Assembly (NCBI RefSeq): GCF_016734815.1
Contig: NZ_JAERQF010000008.1
Span: 100,800 to 164,799 of the forward strand
DNA length: 64,000 nt
Direction of reading: 5' to 3'
Source: Hymenobacter rubidus
GTDB taxonomy: Bacteria > Bacteroidota > Bacteroidia > Cytophagales > Hymenobacteraceae
A program made the translations under genes and the position numbers. Numbering within the stretch: the first letter of the stretch is position 1; each line of letters starts with the position of its first letter. Positions 7,231 through 15,606 of this stretch are shown in pieces. The notes below the pieces were generated by a model. That model was not told the DNA's origin. It did not search any database and saw only the letters and a list, made by a program, of their open reading frames with translations.

Positions 7231-8403
7231 TTATTTATAAAGGAAATCCTCAAATTTGGAAAAGCTGGTCACTTTCGTTTTCAATAAGTTGCTGGCTTGA
7301 GCGGGTGGAAGTGAGCCACTTCGAAAAGCATCTAGTACAACTTGCGTAAATAGACGCCCATTCTTGTTCAAAAGCAACAGATAAGGATTAGGTCCTCCTT
7401 TCTTGTCTTTCTGGCGTTCTTTTGCTGCGGCTTCTTTCTTAAGGAACTCTCTAAAATCAGCGTCAGCAACGTGTTTGAGTTCTCGATATTTATCTAAAGA
7501 AATTAAGTTTAGTTCAAGTGCCCGAACTAGGAAGGCAAACGAGCTAATTCCAATAGTCTTGGCTGTTCTAAATACCACACTGCCTGACTGAAAGGTGTTT
7601 TTAGGCAATGCTCGCATTAGTTCAGAAGGCATCAGAGCATTAGCTGCCACTTCGTTGCAGAACAATTCGACGAGATGAAATTTGTCTTTTCCGCGCACTA
7701 ATGAATCAGTAGCGTTTGAAATGCCTGATTGCGCAATCCAGATGTGTGCTAGTTCATGAACTAATGTGAAAAGCTGAGGCGCATCCCAATCGCCTGAATT
7801 GATAAACACGAACGGAGCATAAGAGTCAGCAATAGTGAAGCCCTGCAATTCCTCACTGTCAATTTTCATTCGAGTGTGAATGAAACTGGTTCTTGAAATG
7901 AATATGCCCCGCTGCTCAGCTTTAGATATCCATTCTCTTATAGGATTATCCGTCGAATAGAAGGAAGGATTGATTTCAAGTTGTGAAAGAATAGACTTTG
8001 CAACTTGCTGCGGCGAAGATGATAAAGTGAAACTTCCTACAAAAGGCAGCGGCTTTTCTCCACTCTCCTCATACACGTCATGTAGCCAAGCTTGTTTCTG
8101 CTGCATCTCACGAATGATAAAAACAGAAGCCGTGCCAAGGGGCGAAGCATTTTTAGTCCGGAAGTCTTGAAGTGGCTGAAAGTCTCGGGGGATTTCAGGA
8201 AGAAAGAACAGCGCGAAAGGACGGCGATAAGCCTTAGCCAAGGTTTCAGCTTGTCGAACCGTTGGTTGCTGAGTACCTTCTTCCCAATCGTTCAGCTTTT
8301 CAGGCGTAGTCGGAACCTTCGCTGCCGCTGTTTCCAGGGACATACGAGCTGATTCGCGCGCCCACCTAAGAACCTTAGGTGTTATAAAAGCCTTGTCTGC
8401 CAC
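7231..8403 (-). CDS. XRE-family HTH / ImmA-IrrE metallopeptidase
   Basis: The 390-residue protein has an N-terminal Cro/C1 helix-turn-helix (about residues 5-60: VLRWARESARMSLETAA, LNDWEEGTQQPTV, AETLAKAYRRP). After a linker comes an ImmA/IrrE zinc protease domain with HELAH near residue 217 and a downstream glutamate (ELFCNEVAANALMPS). Such proteins cleave or bind regulators, or regulate their own operon. Translation starts at GTG (8403), with GG-rich sequence just before it and a matching promoter box at 8446-8453. It leads the two-gene operon with the PIN protein. The likely role is antitoxin or controller of the PIN toxin. Confidence 0.88.
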   Translation of the reverse strand: MADKAFITPKVLRWARESARMSLETAAAKVPTTPEKLNDWEEGTQQPTVRQAETLAKAYRRPFALFFLPEIPRDFQPLQDFRTKNASPLGTASVFIIREMQQKQAWLHDVYEESGEKPLPFVGSFTLSSSPQQVAKSILSQLEINPSFYSTDNPIREWISKAEQRGIFISRTSFIHTRMKIDSEELQGFTIADSYAPFVFINSGDWDAPQLFTLVHELAHIWIAQSGISNATDSLVRGKDKFHLVELFCNEVAANALMPSELMRALPKNTFQSGSVVFRTAKTIGISSFAFLVRALELNLISLDKYRELKHVADADFREFLKKEAAAKERQKDKKGGPNPYLLLLNKNGRLFTQVVLDAFRSGSLPPAQASNLLKTKVTSFSKFEDFLYK

Positions 8404-8445
8404 CTTTTAGCCTAACTCGTAGGTTTTTATCTAATTTGTTTAGCA

Positions 8446-8453
8446 CAAACATA
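8446..8453 (-). promoter_or_regulatory. Bacteroidota-type -7 box (TATGTTTG)
   Basis: The minus strand reads TATGTTTG, a match to the TAnnTTTG consensus, 42 bases before the GTG of the XRE-metallopeptidase gene. The -33 element is not clear. Confidence 0.5.
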
Positions 8454-8594
8454 GGACGAAAAGTTCGCCCTATGGCTTTGGGCTAGTGTTTGTGGCCCTT
8501 GCAATTAGTCATTACGCGGCAAATGGATTCATGTCTGCTTTCAGGCATCCTAGCAGCTACTCTCGCATCCCCCTACAAATCCGCGAAGCTGCCG

Positions 8595-9194
8595 CTACCC
8601 AACGTGCTTCCCATCAGCTTTTTCCACCAGCGTGCGCTCGATGCGCCGGTCGGGGATGAGCCACATCAGCGCCACGGCCACGTAGATGCCGCCCGCCACC
8701 CACGGCTGCCAGAAGCTGGCCGCGATGCCCGCCAGGTAGAGCGGGGGTGAAGCCTTTCCCTTAAAGTCGCGCCCGACGGCGCGGGCCAAAGTAGCGTGTG
8801 GACCTTCGATGGCAATGATGCAGTTCTGAAGCACGAAGTAGGCCACGCCGGCCATGAGCAGTATCACACCGTACACGGCCAGCGTGGCGGGAGCGAAGTG
8901 GTTTTCACCCATCCAGCCCGTCACAAACGGCACCAGCGACAGCCAGAACAGCAGGTGCAGATTGGCCCACAGGATGCCGCCCGATACTTTGCTCGTGCTG
9001 GCCAGCATCATGTGGTGGTTGTTCCAATAGATGCCGATGTAAATGAAGCTCAGTACATAGCTGAGCACCACGGGCAGCAGCGGGCGCAGGGCGGCGAAAT
9101 CGGCCCCGTGCGGCACTTTGATTTCCAGCACCATGATGGTGAGGATAATGGCCAGTACGCCATCGCTGAAAGCTTCGAGTCGTTGTTTATGCAT
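8595..9194 (-). CDS. TMEM175-family potassium channel
   Basis: The 199-residue protein begins MHKQRLEAFSDGVLAIILTI, the hallmark RxxxFSDG motif of the first helix of bacterial TMEM175 (DUF1211) channels. About six hydrophobic segments follow, which is the standard length for the single-repeat bacterial form that assembles as a tetramer. These proteins conduct potassium across the inner membrane without a classical selectivity filter. The gene stands alone: its neighbours are the XRE operon and a palindromic repeat. No regulatory signal was seen. Confidence 0.88.
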   Translation of the reverse strand: MHKQRLEAFSDGVLAIILTIMVLEIKVPHGADFAALRPLLPVVLSYVLSFIYIGIYWNNHHMMLASTSKVSGGILWANLHLLFWLSLVPFVTGWMGENHFAPATLAVYGVILLMAGVAYFVLQNCIIAIEGPHATLARAVGRDFKGKASPPLYLAGIAASFWQPWVAGGIYVAVALMWLIPDRRIERTLVEKADGKHVG

Positions 9195-9290
9195 GCGGGG
9201 TTTGCGGCGGACTGCCGGGCAGTGCGTGAGTTGCGAAAGTAGTGCGACGCAGCGCCCCCTACTACTTTCGTGGCGTATACTTCGTTGAAC

Positions 9291-9389
9291 GTCATGCTGA
9301 GCGCAGCCGAAGCATCTCTACCACACAACTAATCCTGTCGATTGGATTTGCTGCTGCGGTAAAGATGCTTCGACTGCGCTCAGCATGAC
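9291..9389. repeat. Palindromic element R1, copy 1
   Basis: Arms of about 27 bases beginning GTCATGCTGAGCGCAGCC (9291-9317) and its inverse (9363-9389) surround a 45-base loop. A cleaner copy lies at 62153-62242 and related ones at 21137-21238 and 38315-38400. It lies between the TMEM175 gene and the first nucleotidyltransferase gene. Confidence 0.85.
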
Positions 9390-9410
9390 GGCCTACCAGA
9401 TAATTTCCAC

Positions 9411-10181
9411 ATGCAAACCCGCATTTCCACCGCCCTGCGCCAACTCGAAGCCACCCACGGCATCCGAATCCTCTACGCCTGCGAGTCGGGCAGCCGGGCC
9501 TGGGGCTTTCCCTCGCCCGATTCGGATTTCGACGTGCGCTTCATCTATTGTCATCCGCCGGCCTGGTACCTCACGCTGGACGAAGGGCGCGATACGCTCA
9601 ACTTCCCCATCGATGACGAGCTGGACCTGGCCGGCTGGGAATTGCGCAAGGCTTTGCGCCTGCTGCGGGCTTCCAATGCCGCCCTGTTTGAGTGGCTGCA
9701 ATCGCCGGTGGTGTACCACGAGGCGCTGGATTTCCGGGCGCGGCTGGCCTCGCTATTGCCCGCCGCCTTCAATCGCAAAGCCGGCCTGCACCATTACCTG
9801 GGGCAACTTCGCCACGGGGTAGAGGATGATTTGAACAGCGAGGAAATCCGTCTGAAACGCCTGTTCTATGCCGTGCGCTCGGCGCTGGCCGCCCGCTGGA
9901 TTCGGCAACGACCGGCGTTGCCGCCCATGGAATTTGCGCCGCTGCGGGAGCTGCTTCCCAATGCCTTGCAGGCCGATGCGGACGAGCTGCTAGCCCGCAA
10001 AGCCACCGCCGACGAGAAAACCCGGATACCGAATCCAGTGGCACTGGTTAGCTTCCTGCAAGCCGAACTGGCGACCGGGCAAGCTGCCCGCGAAACGCTG
10101 CCAGTGCTGCGCCCCGGCACTGTAGCCAGCGAGCTGGATGCAGTGTTTCAAGCCTTGCTTAGCGAAGCATTTGTGAAATAA
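9411..10181 (+). CDS. Nucleotidyltransferase, PF10127 (RlaP type)
   Basis: The 256-residue protein has the polymerase-beta nucleotidyltransferase motif GSRAWGFPSPDSDFDVRF (residues ~26-43), with two catalytic aspartates in DSDFDVR and a third acidic position in DELDLAGW. It follows the PF10127 pattern throughout (FEWLQSPVVY, HHYLGQLRHG, KRLFYAVRSALAARW). Members are predicted to add or remove nucleotides on RNA and are often found next to RNA-repair genes; the precise reaction is not established. The ATG at 9411 lies shortly after a palindromic repeat. A paralogue follows 83 bases later in the same direction. The pair fits the RNA-repair theme of the broken hen1-pnkp locus. Confidence 0.85.
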   Translation: MQTRISTALRQLEATHGIRILYACESGSRAWGFPSPDSDFDVRFIYCHPPAWYLTLDEGRDTLNFPIDDELDLAGWELRKALRLLRASNAALFEWLQSPVVYHEALDFRARLASLLPAAFNRKAGLHHYLGQLRHGVEDDLNSEEIRLKRLFYAVRSALAARWIRQRPALPPMEFAPLRELLPNALQADADELLARKATADEKTRIPNPVALVSFLQAELATGQAARETLPVLRPGTVASELDAVFQALLSEAFVK

Positions 10182-10264
10182 GTCAGCAATTTGCCTAGCA
10201 TTAAATACCTTTCCATTTTGTGCCGGGTGGCTTTTATTTTATCTGCACACCAGCGTCAATCAAC

Positions 10265-11359
10265 ATGACTATTGCCGACCTGCGCCGCGAAAACCTCATT
10301 CTCTTCGAAGCCATTAGCGGCAGCCGCGCTTACGGCACTAGTTTGCCGCATTCCGATACCGATTTGAAAGGCGTATTCATTTTGCCCGAAGCCCGGTTTT
10401 ATGGGCTCGATTATATACCGCAGGTGGCCAACGACACCAACGACGAAGTGTTTTATGAGTTGCGCCGCTTTGTGGAGTTACTCCTGAAAAATAACCCAAC
10501 GGTGTTGGAATTATTAGACACCCCGGCCGACTGCGTTGTGTACAAACACCCGCTTTTTGAGCAGTTTAAAGCGGTTGATTTTCTCTCAAAAATCTGCCGT
10601 CAAAGCTTCGCCGAATACGCCGTGGCGCAAATTCGCAAAGCCAAAGGACTCAACAAGAAAATTAACCATCCCGAGCCACCAGCCCGCAAATCGGTGCTGG
10701 ATTTCTGCTACGTAACGGTAGGTGCGGGCGCGCAGCCCGTGGCCACCTGGCTGGCCCGCCACGGCTACACTGCCGGGCAATGCGGTCTGGCCAACGTGCC
10801 GCACCTCAGCGACTTATACGCCCTGTTTGTGGATGACACGCTGGAGCGCCGCTGCGGCTACCGCGGCCTGGTGCGCGACCCGGATACCTCGCAGGAGGTC
10901 GTGCTTTCTGCTGTGCCGAAAGGCGAGGAACCGGTGGCGTATTTGTCCTTCAACCGCACTGGCTACAGCGTGTATTGCCGCGCCTTTCGGGAATATTGGG
11001 AATGGGTAGAGACGCGAAATGCCGAGCGCTACCAAAACACCGTGCAGCACGGAAAAAATTACGACGCAAAAAACATGCTGCACGTTTTCCGCCTGTTGCA
11101 AATGGCAGAAGAAATTGCCAAGGAAGGCCGATTAAACGTGCGCCGACCTAATCGGGAATTTCTGTTGCAAATTCGACGCGGCGAATTTGAGTACGAAGAA
11201 TTGGTTGCCGAAGCAGAGAAGTGGGTTGTCCGGGTCGAAACGACCTTTGCCGCATCCCAGTTGCCCGACGCTCCTGACAAAGCTGCGGCTGAAAACCTCC
11301 TCATCAAGCTGCGAAAACAATTTTATGCACATACAGACACTACCGAATTGACTCGGTAA
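10265..11359 (+). CDS. Nucleotidyltransferase, PF10127 (RlaP type), second copy
   Basis: The 364-residue protein starts MTIADLRRENLILFEAISG and carries GSRAYGTSLPHSDTDLKG, the nucleotidyltransferase active site. It is the longer form of the family, with an added C-terminal helical part containing KNYDAKNMLHVFRLLQMA. The ATG at 10265 matches the family N-terminus, and a frame extending to 10220 adds nothing recognisable. It lies downstream of the shorter paralogue on the same strand, so the two are probably cotranscribed. Its stop codon overlaps a short frame by one base (TAATG). RNA-end processing is the likely role, inferred from family context. Confidence 0.85.
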   Translation: MTIADLRRENLILFEAISGSRAYGTSLPHSDTDLKGVFILPEARFYGLDYIPQVANDTNDEVFYELRRFVELLLKNNPTVLELLDTPADCVVYKHPLFEQFKAVDFLSKICRQSFAEYAVAQIRKAKGLNKKINHPEPPARKSVLDFCYVTVGAGAQPVATWLARHGYTAGQCGLANVPHLSDLYALFVDDTLERRCGYRGLVRDPDTSQEVVLSAVPKGEEPVAYLSFNRTGYSVYCRAFREYWEWVETRNAERYQNTVQHGKNYDAKNMLHVFRLLQMAEEIAKEGRLNVRRPNREFLLQIRRGEFEYEELVAEAEKWVVRVETTFAASQLPDAPDKAAAENLLIKLRKQFYAHTDTTELTR

Positions 11360-11454
11360 TGGCCGTGGTAAATGACCACCCCACGTCAGTGCCTGCGGCT
11401 TCGTATGCTCTGGTCGACAGCATGTTGCGTTGCATTGAGTTTCTCGCTGAATAA
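11359..11454 (+). CDS. Possible coupled 31-residue ORF
   Basis: The ATG at 11359 overlaps the stop of the nucleotidyltransferase gene (TAATG), a layout typical of translational coupling. The peptide contains ASYALVDSMLRCIEFLAE, an amphipathic helix. It may be a tiny protein, the remnant of a third gene, or chance. Confidence 0.25.
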   Translation: MAVVNDHPTSVPAASYALVDSMLRCIEFLAE

Positions 11455-11474
11455 TTACCGGCAGGCATCCGCCG

Positions 11475-11945
11475 CTACAGGCTCCTTACAGGCACTATTT
11501 TCACGCCCGTATACAGTTTCGGATTATCGACAGCAGACATGGGCTCGATGCTAAAGCGCTTGTCGAACTTGCTGACGTTGGCCAATTTCAGCAACGTGGT
11601 GTAGTCCGCCGCGTGTCCGCTCTTGGTCTTGACAAAGAAGCTATTGACACGCAACGTTGCCGGGTCATAGCTCACTTCCAGGGCCGTTGTATCGCGCCAA
11701 TACGTGTAGAGGGCTTCGGTCGTGCCGTTTGCCGACGCGCGGGGTGTTTGGTCATGGTCGGGCCGAATAGACTGGCTAATCAGTGGCCTTGCGATTTCAT
11801 TAGCATTGAGCCCCAGCAACGCCGGAACATCAAAAGCTCGTTGAACCGTCGGTTCAGTGGCTACAGTGGGGGTTTCTACAACCGTCTGGTCGGTTGTAGC
11901 ACAACCCAGCAACAGAGCTAGCGGAAGAAAGAATGGATATCGCAT
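11475..11945 (-). CDS. Hypothetical lipoprotein
   Basis: The 156-residue product begins MRYPFFLPLALLLGCATTDQ, a lipoprotein signal with lipobox LLGC, so it should be membrane-anchored outside the cytoplasm. A TTG two codons earlier is possible, but ATG at 11945 is the better start. The mature protein begins with a threonine/valine-rich linker (about residues 16-35) and then has one small domain of beta-rich character (ALYTYWRDTTALEVSYDPATL). No family is recognised. It converges with the nucleotidyltransferase pair and has no operon partner. Confidence 0.7.
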   Translation of the reverse strand: MRYPFFLPLALLLGCATTDQTVVETPTVATEPTVQRAFDVPALLGLNANEIARPLISQSIRPDHDQTPRASANGTTEALYTYWRDTTALEVSYDPATLRVNSFFVKTKSGHAADYTTLLKLANVSKFDKRFSIEPMSAVDNPKLYTGVKIVPVRSL

Positions 11946-12467
11946 TTTCAAAGCAATTTAAATGAACTTGTGTATACGATAACGCTTCTAAAACAGCTAA
12001 TCTTTATGAGGTATATGCCTTAAAATTCCGTTGCGTTTAAATTCCTGCGATGCTGTTCTGACACACGGTTGAATTCAGCTTATTTCTCTGCGCTGGCTGG
12101 GCGCGTGTGCGTGACTGCCCACTGCGCTGCTGCCCGGCAACGAATCGGCCTGACTGGAAGTAGACGACCAGTGGGCCCGGCTACAGTGCGCCCACCGCGG
12201 CCGTTCCGGTCCTGCCTTGTGCGCTTCAATCAGTACCACGAATTGGACGAGTGCGAAACCCTGCACCGCCAGGGTGCCGGTTTTCCCTGCCAATTCCCGG
12301 CTCCGTGCTGCCGCCATGCAAACCCTCAAAAGAACTGCGCGCTCCAGCGCGGAAGCAGCAGGAGCGAACGCCGGGATTGCCGGCGCCGTCGAACTCCATT
12401 TACTTGCCAGCAGGGGCGTGACAGTTGGCCGATGTCAGCGGTGGGCCCGGCCGTGGCAGTGCCAGGG
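11946..12467. other. No supported gene
   Basis: Open frames occur on both strands because of high GC, but none shows a recognisable protein, a plausible start or family motif. The sequence may be decayed DNA associated with the adjacent palindrome. No promoter or RNA gene was seen. Confidence 0.5.
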
Positions 12468-12635
12468 AACCTGTTTAGGAAGTCGCTGGCGCGCGTCTCC
12501 GACGCGTGCCGACTGGGTCTGAGCCGTTGGCTCGGGTTAGCCATTCCGCCCCGAACGTATTCAGCGCCCGAGCCAGAGGCGCGAAATCAGTCAGCACGCG
12601 TCGGAGACGCGCGCCAGCGACTTCCTAAACAGGTT
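12468..12635. repeat. Large palindromic element R4
   Basis: Perfect 42-base inverted arms (12468-12509 and 12594-12635; the left begins AACCTGTTTAGGAAGTCG) enclose 84 bases. The loop continues with weaker pairing: GGCTCGGG on the left matches its inverse on the right. The element ends 20 bases from the kinase stop codon. It contains no coding sequence. It could be a MITE or a very large hairpin. Confidence 0.85.
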
Positions 12636-12655
12636 CAGGGTATCCAAACGCCGTT

Positions 12656-13846
12656 TCAGACCAACTCAACGAAGAAAGTAGTGCCTTCGCCCTCGCGGCT
12701 GTCGAGCCAGATGCGTCCGCCGTGCAAGCGCACAATTTGCTGGGTGATGAACAGGCCCAAGCCGGTGGTGGTGTCGCCGTAGAGCCCGGCGCGCTTGGCG
12801 GGCGTAAACTTGTCAAACACCGCGGGCTGCATCTCCGCGGCAATGCCCACACCGGTGTCCTGCACCGCGGGCAGCGCCCGGCCGGCCTGTTCGCTCACGC
12901 GCACCCACACGTGGCCACCGGCGGGGGTAAACTTAAGTGCGTTGCTGACCAGGTTGTGGACCACCCGGCCGAAGTAGGCCCGGTTGAGGTTGGCCTGGAC
13001 GGAAGCGGGCGGCACTTCCACGGCGAGGGCAATGCCCTTTTCCTGCGCAGCAAGCCGGTGCACAACCAACTGCGCCTCCAAAAATGCCCCCAGGTCCGTG
13101 CGCTCCTTTTGCAAGCGGGCCGCGTCGAGCTCCCCGAGGTAAAGCAGGTCCTTGAGCAGAACGTGGATGTCTTCGCACGCGCGCTGAATGAGGGCAAGGT
13201 ACTGGCCGGTGGCGGGCAAAGCCCCGGCGGGCAGCGCAAGCTCGCGCCGCAGCAGGTCGGCCAGCAGTTGGATGTGGGCGATGGGCGTTTTCACGTCGTG
13301 CGCCACCAGGTGCAGGATGGTTTCCTGTGCATCATACAAGCGCTTGTGCCAAATTTCCAACGACTTGCGGTCGTCGATGTCTTCCACCGTGGTGTAGCCC
13401 AGCTCCTGGCCCTGGTCGTCGAAGAGCACCGACGTTACGCGGCACCAGAAGGACGACCCCTCGGGGCGCACCAGGCAGGTTTCGAGGGAAAACGAGGGCA
13501 GCTTGTGGGTCCAGAGGCGCTCTTGCAGGTAGCGCCAATCGTCGCGGTGGTCGGGATGAGCAAACTCAAGCAGGGCGCGCCCGAGCAGTTCGTCGGGGTG
13601 GGCCATGCCCAGCATGGCGGCCACGGCGGCATTGGCCTGCCGGATGGTGAGCGTGGCGTCAATGATTTTTTGGCCTAGGGGCGACTACTCGAACACGGTC
13701 CGGAATCGCACCTGGCTTTGCCGGTACGCCTCGGCCAGCGCGTGCAGTTCGGCCGTGGCGCGTTGCTCGGTGCGCAACGCGTGGTTCTCGGCTTGCAGGG
13801 CCTGCAGGTCGGTGGGCAGCGGAGCAGGCGGCGGAGCGGAAGACAT
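12656..13846 (-). pseudogene. PAS-domain sensor histidine kinase with in-frame stop
   Basis: Read from the ATG at 13844-13846 the frame gives a proline-rich start, a helical linker (ALQAENHALRTEQRATAEL) and the PAS entry QSQVRFRTVFE. A TAG follows at codon 54 (13685-13687), and the same frame then continues SPLGQKIIDATLTIRQANAA to the end. The stop sits where relatives usually have asparagine in FENSPLG. Downstream are the rest of PAS, an H-box (VAHDVKTPIAHIQ), an N-box (NLVSNALKF), DTGVG and GLGLFI, so the kinase core is intact. Restart at GTG 13624 would give a 322-residue protein lacking the first part of PAS. No response regulator adjoins it. A sequencing error at one base cannot be excluded. 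Confidence 0.8.
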
Positions 13847-14386
13847 GGCGGTAGAAAAACGGTGCGCGCAAGGTAGCCATTCTGCAAGGGGCAGAGCCGT
13901 GCCGGTGAAAAATAGGCGACGCCCTCAACCCGCCCGCCGCAACATCGCTTGCTTGGCAGCGCCGCATTGAGCAACTGATGAGGCCAATGGGCACTTGCAG
14001 AGAAAGTCTCTTTTTTCTAAACGGCGGCCGTATTCCATATTCCAGAGGACATTTACTAATGGCAAAACGGCCCGGAAACGCAGGTTTTCCTTGAGTAATT
14101 CAGTGCTCATTTAACGGTGGCAAAAATGCTCCTCAAAAATGGCCTTTACAGGTTGACTTTCGAGGGGCACTTTTCTCCCCATTAATCATCCGTTTTTTGG
14201 AGGGTTCGCGGTTCACGAAACTCATCCACTTTACGCGTTTCGTAAACTTTGATTCGTAGACGAGTTTCTTAAACTCGCCAGGTGCTGGAGCGGCCTGTTG
14301 GCTATCTTTTACCGAGCTGCGATTGTAGTTTAGTAAACCGAGCCTTACATTGGCAGGTCGTTGTTCTTTTGATGCACTCTTGCTCT
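13847..14386. other. No supported gene
   Basis: Only short frames without family features are present. The last 120 bases include small A/T-rich inverted repeats such as GAGTTTCTTAAACTC near 14261, which may be regulatory for the downstream secreted-protein gene, but no consensus is recognised. Confidence 0.4.
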
Positions 14387-15040
14387 ATGCGAATACATGT
14401 GCTGGCTTACTGGGGGCTTTGCTGTGTTTATCCGTTGGCTGGACATGCCCAGCAAGTTGCCGACCACTTAGAACCGAGCAGGGGCAGTCTGTTCGAGGAC
14501 AAACGCCTCCAGCCCTTCTATTCGGCCCTCCAGCAAGTGTTATTTGCCGGCCTCTCCGACAAGCCCCTGGCGCGTATCGTCGTGGTGCCCTCCTTCGCGC
14601 CCGAATACCTGGTCTCGGTGGAGCAGAACGCCGGCACCTATACCCTCATCAGCCGCGTCTGCCAGCAGCAAGTCCAGGCGGCGCTCCGGGAGCAGCCGGC
14701 GCGGCGCGTGACAGCGCAAACCCGCACGGCTCCATTGCCCGAGCCGCTGGCGACGGCCGTGGTGGCCGTCATCCGCCAAGCCCTGGCACAGACCCAATAC
14801 CCTGCCCCCGTCCCGCGTTACCAATTGGACGGCACGGCCTACTATTTTATGGCGTTTCAACGCTGGGCGGGGTGGTGGAATGGCCAAACCTGGTCACCGG
14901 CCTCGGATACGCGGATGCGCGCGTTAGTGGACCTGGTGGCGCATTTGAAAGAACTGACCGCGGACCCCGCCAACCAGCAACGGCAACTCGACTTGCAGCA
15001 GGAAGCCGCGCAGTTACTGGCCCGCCTGACAAGCAAATAA
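14387..15040 (+). CDS. Hypothetical secreted protein
   Basis: From ATG 14387 the 217-residue product begins MRIHVLAYWGLCCVYPLAG and continues HAQQVADH, a signal peptide with a likely cleavage after GHA or AQ. An upstream ATG (14372) and a longer frame to 14282 are less likely because they place charged and polar residues before the hydrophobic core. The mature protein is helical at its ends, with a central part (ARIVVVPSFAPEYLVSVEQ, YYFMAFQRWAGWWNGQTW) that I do not recognise. It has no operon partner. Confidence 0.65.
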   Translation: MRIHVLAYWGLCCVYPLAGHAQQVADHLEPSRGSLFEDKRLQPFYSALQQVLFAGLSDKPLARIVVVPSFAPEYLVSVEQNAGTYTLISRVCQQQVQAALREQPARRVTAQTRTAPLPEPLATAVVAVIRQALAQTQYPAPVPRYQLDGTAYYFMAFQRWAGWWNGQTWSPASDTRMRALVDLVAHLKELTADPANQQRQLDLQQEAAQLLARLTSK

Positions 15041-15116
15041 AGCGCAGTTACTAGTTCAGCGAAACGGTACTACGTTAAACGCGCTCTGTTCAAAAATAGG
15101 AGTATCCGGACTTCCC

Positions 15117-15437
15117 TTAGGTCACAATACGCCTATTCAGCGGAATTTCAACAACAGTTAGCGCCACCCACTGCAGGCCAAGTACAACCAGCAATGCCAG
15201 TCCATACCACACAGCCAGGGCCCATTTTCGCTGCACCAGGGCAACTAACGCCCCAAGCAGATTAACGGCAATAGTAAGCATAATAACCGCAAGCATGGAC
15301 CAGCCATCCGGCCCCTCACTTTGCAGGCAATTACCCAGCAGCAGCAGGAGTAAGACTAGATTCAACCCAATGGGCCATGCCAGGGAGACAAGCGCAGGCC
15401 GGTTTGTAGCATTCTTCAAAGTCGTAACTTCTGGCAT
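15117..15437 (-). CDS. Small membrane protein, hypothetical
   Basis: The 106-residue protein has three hydrophobic stretches: LVSLAWPIGLNLVLLLLLLG, MLAVIMLTIAVNLLGALVALV and WYGLALLVVLGLQWVALTVV. It is therefore an integral membrane protein with very short loops. No family is recognised. It is monocistronic and convergent with the preceding secreted-protein gene. Confidence 0.6.
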   Translation of the reverse strand: MPEVTTLKNATNRPALVSLAWPIGLNLVLLLLLLGNCLQSEGPDGWSMLAVIMLTIAVNLLGALVALVQRKWALAVWYGLALLVVLGLQWVALTVVEIPLNRRIVT

Positions 15438-15538
15438 GAATAAGGACGCTTCCGCTCGTCGCAGCTGACAATACTCAAACGTACTTCAAGTTCACGTTAA
15501 CGGTGGTTCAAGTTAGAAAGGAATAGAATAGCGCTACG

Positions 15539-15566
15539 AAGCCCCGCCCACCGGCGGGGCTTTTTT
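15539..15566 (+). terminator. Intrinsic terminator
   Basis: The arms AAGCCCCGCC and GGCGGGGCTT around a 4-base loop are followed by a T run. The hairpin lies just upstream of the phage-like gene pair rather than after a plus-strand gene. It may be the tail of a lost gene, or it may insulate the pair. Confidence 0.75.
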
Positions 15567-15606
15567 CGTCCTATGTCCCGCTGAGTAGCCCCCGCATCTT
15601 GGGGAC

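Noticed and set aside
12069..12782. 237-residue plus-strand frame
   Set aside because: It runs through the R4 palindrome and the antisense of the kinase, is arginine/cysteine-rich in the way of GC-rich noncoding DNA, and has no family match I can see.
13925..14110. 61-residue minus-strand frame starting MSTELLKENLRFRAVLPL
   Set aside because: The first 25 residues look protein-like, but no family, promoter or partner is evident; kept only as part of the region with no supported gene.
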